This document shows positions 56,076 to 64,000 of a stretch of 64,000 nt of DNA, in pieces. Each line of letters opens with the position of its first letter. Position 1 is the stretch's first letter. This stretch comes from Epiperipatus broadwayi (Eukaryota > Onychophora > Udeonychophora > Euonychophora > Peripatidae), in contig JAQFVV010012400.1 in the NCBI GenBank assembly GCA_028023455.1, positions 12,839,748 through 12,903,747 of the forward strand, written 5' to 3'. The notes below the pieces were generated by a model that was given only the letters and a program-made list of their open reading frames with translations, searched no databases and was not told the origin of the DNA. Position numbers and translations under genes: made by a program.

Positions 56076-56399
56076 ACTAAAAAGAAAATTAATATTAAGA
56101 AAGTGTCCACTAATGTGAATGCAATGAAATGGAAATACATGAAAAGTAATGGTACCTATCAAACTGAAGTCTAAAGTATTACTACTATCTCTTTACATTG
56201 TGAATGAGACTTTATTTCCATTTTAGGAAGAAAGTGAGTTTGGTTATTAAAAATTCAAATAAGAAAACAATAGACCATTCGTAACAGTATTTCAATATAA
56301 ATGCAATATATCCACTCAACTTTGAACATGTTTTAGCAAAAATATTTTAAGCAATAGATAGTTGGTGGTCATCATAGTAACCATTACTCCCCCAGCAAA

Positions 56400-57742
56400 T
56401 ATGATTATTTAGTTCAAGGAGTTGATGAAAACTTTTTTGTTTTATTACTTTAGTATATGAACTATAACTTTTAAGATAGTATTTAGTACTCATAATTATT
56501 TGTTCATATGTTATTTTTTAGATTTAATTATTTTAGAATTTTGGGTATTAAAAAAAAGTCAACATTTTTCTTTGTTTTTGATTATGATTCTTTAATGTAA
56601 AAGAAATTATATCTTTAAAAGTGTCATCAATAATAATCATAAGATATTATGATTAAGATAATTTTATTTATTTTTTTATATAAAATAGTGGTATTGAATT
56701 TTTAAGCAATAAATCAGGTAAAATAAATATGTGTAATATTTATTGTGTGTATTTATATAAAGGTATATGATATAGGATTGAAATATTTATTAAATTATTA
56801 CTATGAGTATATAAGTATATGTATGATTTATCTCTATGTAAGTTAAAGGTAACTGACTTATTATATTTATGATAAATTATATCATAAACTATTTGTTTGT
56901 TTTTTAAATTTTCTTGGTATATACAGTAGTATGAAAATGTTAGGGATAAGTTTGGATATTATTTAAGAAATGATGAATAATATTTATGTGATGTTAAGTG
57001 TTTTATAGAGAGAGTGTTAGATGTGAAATAGTGATATAGGAAAGTAGTTTTATTGGAAATCTTGTAGTGTTAGTGATATATTGTTTAAGGTTAAAGACGG
57101 TAAAGTATAAAATAAGTTAGAATATTTGTGATATATGGATAGTGACATTTTTTAAAAATCTCTAAGAGCTTAAAATAAAGGCCAAGATAGAAATTAAGGT
57201 GGACACAAGAAAATGTGACCTTAAATTAACCCATAGTATCATTTATTATAATTTTATAAGATATCCATCCAACATTTATTATCATGAAAATCAGACTGGT
57301 ATATACATTGTATTAAGGAATTGACTATTTAAACAATGCTAATAGCTAAACTTTCAGATAAGATAAATCCATTTAATGCAAGAAGGATTAAACATAGAAC
57401 AAATAGGATGCTAAAAGAATGTAAAAATAAAAAATTTATGAATGTTTTTATCACATATTAGAAATAAAAATACAATATGAAAGTCTAAAGTAGAAGAGTT
57501 ATGATATTGAAAAGAAAACCTGATCATTATTCATACTATTGTACACAGTATAATAATGTGCCATATCTTAATGAATATTTAAATATTTATTTTATAACAA
57601 ATAATAAATGTTGGAGTATAATAAGTTATAGAATTATAATTAGATCATAATATCATCAGAAGATTAAAGCTAAAGTAATGATAATATAAATGAATAGGTT
57701 TGTGAAATATTTAGAAGGTGATCAAATACAAATTGTATATTT
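56400..57742. other. AT-rich spacer, nothing recognised
   Basis: AT content is very high and there are no open frames with motifs. It may contain unrecognisable pol of gypsy 4. Confidence 0.4.
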
Positions 57743-58495
57743 TGTTGATCTAAGACAAAACTAGTAGTTACAATAGAATGCAACTAGAATTATAACAGAT
57801 GTAGTGGAGGATAGTACTCATAAAGGTTCGCATAAGTGATACATCTGCACAAGGACTACAAGTACTCTGTAATAAAGAGAACAGGGGAAATGCACAGAAT
57901 GCAGACAAGAATGTACATTATGCAGGAGAATTTGGTGCAGTGCAAATGCAGAGCACTCAGCAAAGAGACTCATGATCAAATGCAGCAAAAAGCAGATAAC
58001 ACATCAGACAGTGTGGACTCTACTGACTCATAGTACAATTCTGACTATGTTGTTTAAGCTGATTATTGAATAAACAGATCAGAAGGTGAGTCAGCCTATA
58101 TATGAAGATGTGAGCCTGATACCACATTGGAAGGACTAAACAAGCCTGTCTTGAATACTGAAGAGGAGTATGGGTAACATATATATTAAGTCTTTTATAT
58201 TGTATGTGCATATATACATTACAACTTTGCAAATAGTGACTAATCTTAGCCATAGCTACTAAGTCACTAGCAGAAATGAATAGGAATGGACAAGAGTCAA
58301 ATATAGTAGTATAAGATGGAATTTTCAAGATCCAAAATTACCTACAGCATAACTTACCATTATGTGGAAGTTATACAAATTAGAAATGACACCATACCAA
58401 GCAATTCAGATCAGACAGCAACAATCTGACAATCATCTGTATTAGAGTTTGTATTAATATATAATAAAATATTAAGTTGCAGAACACAATGGAAT
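57743..58495 (+). repeat. 5' LTR of gypsy 5
   Basis: It starts TGTTGATCTAAGAC, matching TGTTAATGGATTTAG of the right LTR, and ends GGAAT before TGGCCCAGATG. About 753 bp. Open frames at 57836-58033 (plus) and 58020-58328 (minus) lie within the LTR and are not genes. Confidence 0.75.
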
Positions 58496-58689
58496 TGGCC
58501 CAGATGACAACATAAGTATGCAACAGAATTGGTGCAGTCACAGGATACAACAACAACTGCAGGACAGACAGCAATATGACAGGGAAATACCATAGAAACT
58601 GAAGAGCAACAGATTAAATCAAGGGGAATGCTGGTTCAAGAAACAAGTTAGGTGAAAGGAAGTCACAGTAAAAAATGTTTAATTATTAT

Positions 58690-59420
58690 TGGGCTAGGAA
58701 AGATTAGAATGGCTATTAATTGTAGTATAGATGAATTTAATCTGAGCTAATCTGAGTTACAGAAACAGTACATAGAAAGATTTAAATTTTTGGCTATTGC
58801 AAATGAGGTTAAGTCAGAATTAAGATTAAGATTAGCAACTTCTGTGAATTTGTATGAAGCATCACATATAGAATTTTAGTAGCTCCGACAATATTAGATA
58901 TAATATTTAAGAAATAATGTAGATCAGTATGTTTTACCAAAGCCAATTACAATAATGGAAAAAATATAAATTTTATTTTTGCAACCAATTAGAAAATGAG
59001 ACAGTAATAAATTATATGCCAAATTAAAAACATCAGGCAAACAAAAGTGATTTGGGCATTTTCTTAAATGAAGCATTATGAAAGACAAATTCGTTTGTGG
59101 CATTACAAACTACACTCTATGCCTAAGATTATTGATAGATAATTCAGCAACATTTGACACAACAATTGCATTAGCAAAGGTAAGTGATGAGAGATCAAAA
59201 CAATTGTCAGATTTAATGCACAGAAGTCAGAGAAGTAAAAGCCACAAGTCAATATCAGTGAATAGGAGAAAGGGATACTAAGAAAGCCTTCACAAATTAT
59301 AGGTGCTTTAGATGTAATGGTAATCATAATCAAGGCATGTGTAGATTTAAAAAAGCATTTGGTTTCATAGAAAAAAAACATAGCCATATTAACGTGGCAT
59401 GCAGACTATTAAAAAGGCAA
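58690..59420 (+). pseudogene. Gypsy 5 gag and zinc knuckle
   Basis: Readable segments: QKQYIERFKFLAIANEVKSE then LRLRLATSVNLYEA (capsid N-terminal part), VLPKPITIME, and the frame 59078-59281 with MKDKFVCGITNYTLCLRLLI and TFDTTIALAKVSDERSKQLS (capsid C-terminal part). A single zinc knuckle CFRCNGNHNQGMC follows at 59305-59343, with the pattern C-x2-C-x3-H-x4-C. The frames are broken several times. Confidence 0.75.
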
Positions 59421-59599
59421 AGGAGTCAGAAAGAATCTACATAGAATTCGAATACAAGTAAAGTGAGTAGTGAAACTAATAAAAGTAAAGCAAGGGAAAA
59501 TATAAAGATAGGTTAGCATGTATATGATAAGAATAAAGTATTTTTAGACATGAAAAAATTAATGGTATTTTAGAGAATAAAAAATAAATCCAGTATTTT

Positions 59600-60320
59600 C
59601 CAACATGATAAAAATTAATGGTATTTTAATTAAGATGGAGATAGATTCTGGATATGCAGTAATGTTAGTTTCAAATATGCACTTGAGATAACTAAACATT
59701 AAGAAATAAAATTAGTTTCAACTGCACTTATTATTATCATGGAAAAGCAAGAAATTTAGTAAGACAAGTTAAAGCTATTATTAAAAGATGAACACATATA
59801 GCACAACTGCTTCTTTTGATAACATTGGAAATCACAGTTATCTTCTGGAAAAGAATTAGATCAAATCCTTAAGGTATAACTACAGTACATATAAAAAAAA
59901 ATTCTAAATGGTAACACGGGACTTGAAATGTATAAAAGAGATTATCTAAATATCTTTAAATCAAGGCTAGGCAAATTTAATGAGCCTCCCTTTAATGAGC
60001 CTTCCATTGAGCTACATGTAAATATGGTGAAATGAATGGCAAGCAAAGTTTTCCAGCCATCACACTTTAAAGAAAGGTTGCATAGAATTTAATTTACATT
60101 AAAAATTACAGTACTCAGTAGAATATATCCAGAAAACAGATTCAAGTTGTAGGAAAATATATAGTTGTAGTAAAGACAAAAAATGGAAAAATTCAGCAAA
60201 GTCATCAAGATCAATTGTGAGTAGATACCAGTAATTCATTTGAAAAAGGCCATCAAGATGATAGGTATACAGATGGGATCACAGAGCACAACTATTTGAT
60301 GATTATAGAGAAGAGAATTA
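59600..60320 (+). pseudogene. Gypsy 5 protease and RT linker remnant
   Basis: MIKINGILIKMEIDSGYAVM then LVS contains the retropepsin active site (DSG at 59644-59652). Later fragments (YLNIFKSRLGKFNEPPFNEP, then IELHVN, about 59940-60025) resemble the linker before RT. No RT catalytic motif is present. Inactive. Confidence 0.55.
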
Positions 60321-61897
60321 GAATAACTACAGAAATAAAAAGTTACAAATAGAACAAATTCAAGCATCCTAAGAGCAAAAAGAGTTCATAATGACCCAAG
60401 TACATCTTAAAGACTATGTATTCAACTCCTACCTAAGATTAATGGGGGAAAAAAAGGAATTAATTTAAACCAAGGGGGAGAAATATTATATATGGAGGAA
60501 TGTTATATATATTATAACGGGATGTTCCCGTTTTCCATATATATCTTACGCATATATAAAACCATTTGTAAGATTGCATGTATGTATATAACGATACACG
60601 TATATGTGTATGTTTAAAAAAAAAAATTTATTCTTAAAAGTATTTCGAAAATTATTCCATTCATCGCCCAGCATATTTATGAGCATCAATTTATGACCTC
60701 AAGCGCCAATCCTATATTACTATAAGAATTATGCTGGGAGAGCTGGAATACCAATATGGAAATGCCCTGGACTAGCTCTGCTCAGGGCGGGTGGTAAAAT
60801 TACTGGCAGTAGATCTAACCCTCTCTTTTTTTTTTCTATTTAAAAAAAAACAATTCACAACACACAAAAAAAAAACCATTCATTTTAAACATATTTATTA
60901 GTCATGATATTTACGTATCTATCAAAAAAAAAAAATATTATTTACCTAAGTTAAATTAATGACTCTTTCCTTTTTTTTTTTTTTAAAGATTCATATCAGT
61001 TTCCCCTTTGTTGGTTTGCTCTTTTCTCTCTTTACCAAAACCCCCCCACACACAAATACGCTATAATATGTATTTTGCACCGAAGATTTAATTATGGATT
61101 AATTTATACACTAATAAATCCCGTAGGAAATAATTTTGAACTCTCCGTGCAAAAGAAAACAAATTTTAAGTTCACAATTGTCAAATAACAGTTTTCTCAA
61201 TTTCGTGGAGTAAGCTTACTAAAAGTGACATATATAAGCAAATAGAGAAAAAGTACCTGCGTTTCCCCGGGGAATTGATCGAATTCACCTGGTGAAAAGA
61301 AATCTTCGGTCCTTTGTCGGTGAACGAACTTTTTTGAAGTTCGGATTCCATGGCTAAAGTCTATTTATTGTTACTGATTGAGGCAATTCTCTGGGCTGGA
61401 CGTCCCTTCTCCAATACCGGCAGCTGCTATACATTCGGGGGGAAGGATTTGGACACCCCGCACGTTGAAGCTCCTACCCCAACCTGACCATATTTTATCA
61501 ATATATCACGTTGATCTCAGGATTCTTATTTCTGTATATCAGTCTACCATCTGCTTTCTTCTCCCACCCAAACTTATACTAATCCTTAATTCTTTTTTTT
61601 TTTTTTAATTATCAAATTTGTCTTTCTTTTCATTCATTTTCAATTATATTTCCATTCACATTCCATATGCATTTGTTTGAATGCACCACAAAAACTTTTT
61701 ACACCTATTTCTTTCCAATTAATATTTAATTAGAATTAGACATTCCAAGATTTTTATAATAATTACTTCCATTGTTCTGAAAAATCACTGTCTTCCATCT
61801 TGACATTTATAGTTCTTTTGTTGACTTAATATGTATATATTTAAAAAGTTTATCAAACAAAATGTTTTTTTTTTATTTTGTGAATTTTCTTTTTTTT

Positions 61898-61975
61898 TTC
61901 ATATGTCATAGCATCTGCCGGGAGGTGAACCCACAACCGTCTGCAACCAACTACTTGCTTGCAAGGAGGCTGTGC
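61898..61975 (-). repeat. SINE family S, copy 4 (truncated)
   Basis: ATATGTCATAGCATCTGCCG, GGAGGTGAACCCACAACCGT, CTGCAACCAACTACTTGCTT and GCAAGGAGGCTG match the tail, B-box arm and anticodon arm of copies at 16388 and 44794. The A-box part is deleted. A T-run precedes it at 61890-61897, equivalent to an A tail on the minus strand. Confidence 0.8.
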
Positions 61976-62257
61976 ACTCACACATATACATAGTGATGTG
62001 TATAGCTGGGTTTGGCAAAAGAAAGAAAAAAAATCAGAGCAAGTGTATAAACCCCCATACCTCTTTTATGAGTTCTTTTTAATTAAAATAACTAAATCAA
62101 TTTAATACGACCACGCAAATGATCGTTGATTGGACATCAACTTGTAAATATTAGTTTTGTTAGTAAAGTAATATATATATTTAATAATACGTTAGTAATA
62201 AGATATATATATTTTAATAATGCGTTAAGTATACGAATACGTATTTGTCTAATTATC

Positions 62258-62290
62258 GCAACAGGGTTTGATTATACCTGCCCTGTTGCA
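62258..62290. repeat. Short hairpin at insert edge
   Basis: GCAACAGGG (62258-62266) and CCCTGTTGC (62281-62289) are perfect inverted repeats around a 14-base loop, followed by a TA run. Confidence 0.6.
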
Positions 62291-62356
62291 ATATATATAT
62301 ATATGATGTTATACATAAAAAAAGTCTTTCTAATAGTTCTAATAATAAAGAAGGAA

Positions 62357-63175
62357 TGTTAATGGATTTAGCAGAAGGCAAAATAAATAATGCAATGGAA
62401 TGCAATTAGAACTGTAATGGAAGTAGAAATCCACACAAATAATATAAATACTATGTAATAATTATAACAGAAGAGAATGTATAGAACCCAGTAAAGGATG
62501 CATAGCATGCAGAAAAATATTGTGCAATGCAGATGAAGAGCACTCAGCACAGAGACTAGTGATGGAATGCTTCAAATATCAGGTAACATGTCAGATATAA
62601 TGGTAACTACAGAAAAACAAAGTACAGCTCTATGTTGCAAATGAGCACATCAGAAGGAGAGCCAGCCTAAATGCAAAGATATGCAGCTGGACTTTACATT
62701 GGAACAATTAAACAAGTATATCTTGAATACTGAAGAGGAGTCAGATAACACATAGCATTAAATCTTTATATTGTGTGTGCATATATATTATGACTTTGCA
62801 GGTAGTGTTCAACCTTAACCATAGCTATTAAGAATGCCAGCAAAAGTGAACAGATTGGACAAAAATCAACTACAGTCAAATATGATGGAGTCTTGAAGAG
62901 TTAGGAATTACCTATAGCAAAACTTGTTTTTATGTCGGAAATGACACAAATAAGAAGTGGCATTATACCAAGCAATTCAGACTGGATAGATAACAACAAC
63001 CCAACAATCATTTACTGTTTGAGCTGAATCTGTATAGTGACAGCGGAAACACAAATTGCATGTTTCTGTCCTAACTTTAATATATATGTATATATGACTA
63101 ATTAAATATGTTAAATTGTAATTAGAGTTGTATTAATATATTATAGAAATTAAGTCACAGAACACAATGGAATTG
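62357..63175 (+). repeat. 3' LTR of gypsy 5
   Basis: It starts TGTTAATGGATTTAG after the purine tract AATAAAGAAGGAA and ends CACAATGGAATTG. It is about 65 bp longer than the 5' LTR, mainly because of an extra segment near 63022-63118 absent from the 5' copy. Confidence 0.75.
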
Positions 63176-64000
63176 ATGGAGCGAACAGTATGAATATACA
63201 ACCCTATTAAAATTACTTTTAGAGTCTGCATGGCCATTAAGACTTATCAACATGATAATATTAGGGTTACTTATTAGTCTTTTACAGATCATTAACTTAT
63301 AGGGATTGATATCTCACAATGTTTTCTGTGGTCTCACTTGATACACAACCACATCATCTCTAGAAGTTCTACCTTTCTTGCAGATAAACTTTTTGCCAAA
63401 GAAAAGAAGTGAGTTTCTGTTTTTTTCTGCCATTTAACTTAATCCTTATTGTTTTTCTGGAGAACAATAATCATAATAGGATGGGTGTAACTCTTAATTA
63501 AATTAATATTTAATTAAACTAATTAAAGTTTGTGCTATGTCTGAGAGTGATTTCTATGTTTCAGAACAGACATAAAACTTATAAAAATTAACCCCTGGTA
63601 AAAACTAAAACTACAGCAACTTATAATTATAATTTAATATATAACACATAACTAATACAAAAATTTATTCCATCATTCTTTTTACAATATATATATACAC
63701 ATATATTTAAAGTGTATGTAACAAACTATATATAACTTAAACTTTATACGAATGCATAGGCATACAAAAATCATAATGAAGACCATGTGACTTGTTAAAG
63801 TTCTTACACTTGCTTTGACATGTTGCAACAAGTATCTCTGCAATTAAAGCATTCCAAGGCAATTCAGGATATCAGCATTGTGATGTTGCATGTCCATGTT
63901 CACACATGTAGCTTCAATGAATAAGCGTCTTTTGGTTGAATCATTCTAAACCATGTGCTCTATTAATTACTAGAATTACATTGTATCTTATTGGTTGATG
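63176..64000. other. Spacer to window end, nothing recognised
   Basis: No coding remnant was recognised. A few TA-rich tracts occur (63688-63705). Confidence 0.45.

Larger units (their letters stand above)
54514..56400 (+). mobile_element. Ty3/gypsy element 4, 5' part
   Basis: A candidate LTR starts TGTTACAATACAG (54514) with CpG-rich sequence, ATATAAAATGG (about 54650) as TATA box and AAATAAACTC (about 54842) as polyadenylation signal, ending near 54911. It is followed by a degenerate gag (about 55190-55840) and a protease start (55965-56060). Beyond about 56400 no pol is recognisable. No 3' LTR was identified. It is inserted in the LTR of an older element. Confidence 0.6.
60478..62350 (+). 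mobile_element. Foreign insert with LTR-like edges inside gypsy 5
   Basis: A purine tract (CAAGGGGGAGAAA, 60469; GGAGGAA, 60502) precedes TGTTATATATATTATAACGG then GATGTTCCCGTT (60509), a TG-start with a perfect AACGGGA/TCCCGTT palindrome. The far end (62258-62290) has GCAACAGGG...CCCTGTTGCA. CpG content is higher than in the flanks (for example 61250-61470). It may be the long 3' LTR of another gypsy element whose internal part recombined with element 5. A SINE S fragment lies inside. The 76-codon frame at 61378 has no recognised domain. Confidence 0.45.
57743..63175 (+). mobile_element. Ty3/gypsy element 5 with paired LTRs and foreign insert
   Basis: LTRs at 57743-58495 and 62357-63174 align along their length: AATGCAA.TAGAA, AGAGCACTCAGCA.AGAGACT, CTTGAATACTGAAGAGGAGT, ATTGTGTGTGCATATATA, ACCAAGCAATTCAGA and AGAACACAATGGAATTG. 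TTGGCCCAGATG after the left LTR is a plausible primer site. AATAAAGAAGGAA before the right LTR is a purine tract. The interior has gag, a zinc knuckle, protease and a few RT-linker codons. Most of pol is missing and 60.5-62.3 kb is unrelated sequence. Confidence 0.8.

Noticed and set aside
57836-58033. 65-codon frame with many Gln/Met codons
   Set aside because: It lies in the 5' LTR of gypsy 5 and is disrupted in the aligned 3' LTR.

Overview
The window is AT-rich animal nuclear DNA. It has no operons, rRNA, CRISPR or bacterial-style gene packing. It is mostly decayed transposable elements, with one intact-looking host-type gene and one partly decayed paralogue of it. The elements include Ty3/gypsy LTR elements, LINE, Penelope and mariner remnants, tRNA-derived SINEs and hAT-type MITEs. 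The mixture, the CpG-poor old repeats and the dense short interspersed repeats suggest an invertebrate. I lean towards a lophotrochozoan, possibly a cephalopod mollusc, but the sequence alone does not prove this.

Layout. 1-3.3 kb: AT-rich, with a 176-bp MITE and a hairpin. 3.36-3.95 kb: RTE-type LINE remnant. 3.95-5.38 kb: three copies of one repeat unit (family R1), the first inverted. 5.4-9.25 kb: gypsy element 1, with LTR remnants, broken gag, protease and integrase, but reverse transcriptase and RNase H deleted. 10.1-16.6 kb: duplication block A. It carries a minus-strand gene whose coiled-coil N-terminal half is open (14647-16050) while its ankyrin/armadillo half (11.87-14.65 kb) is decayed and interrupted by gypsy element 2. 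16.6-21.1 kb: gypsy element 3, invaded by a roughly 0.8-kb palindrome and a SINE. 22.5-25.7 kb: R2 repeats, Penelope, mariner and R1 remnants. 26.2-26.65 kb: a third copy of the gene's 5' flank only. 27.3-30.1 kb: degenerate LINE. 30-46 kb: mostly AT-rich spacer with R1, R2, SINE and hairpin features. 46.40-46.80 kb: hAT MITE with a perfect 8-bp target duplication. 47.55-49.5 kb: CpG-retaining, promoter-bearing LTR-like unit. 49.98-54.51 kb: duplication block B with the intact 830-codon paralogue (51388-53880, minus strand). 54.4-56.1 kb: gypsy element 4. 57.74-63.17 kb: gypsy element 5 with paired LTRs and a foreign insert at about 60.5-62.3 kb.

The most distinctive biology is the duplicated single-exon gene family. 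Each protein starts with a likely N-myristoylation signal (MGSFFSSS or MGSYFSSS) followed by a long coiled coil. The full copy continues into ankyrin repeats and a C-terminal helical repeat domain that resembles the armadillo-like domain of ZYG11/ZER1 ubiquitin-ligase receptors. The truncated copy instead has an in-frame 27-bp minisatellite (ten 9-residue repeats) and a new C-terminus. The flanks of the two genes are homologous on both sides, so the window records a segmental duplication with asymmetric decay and several nested insertions.
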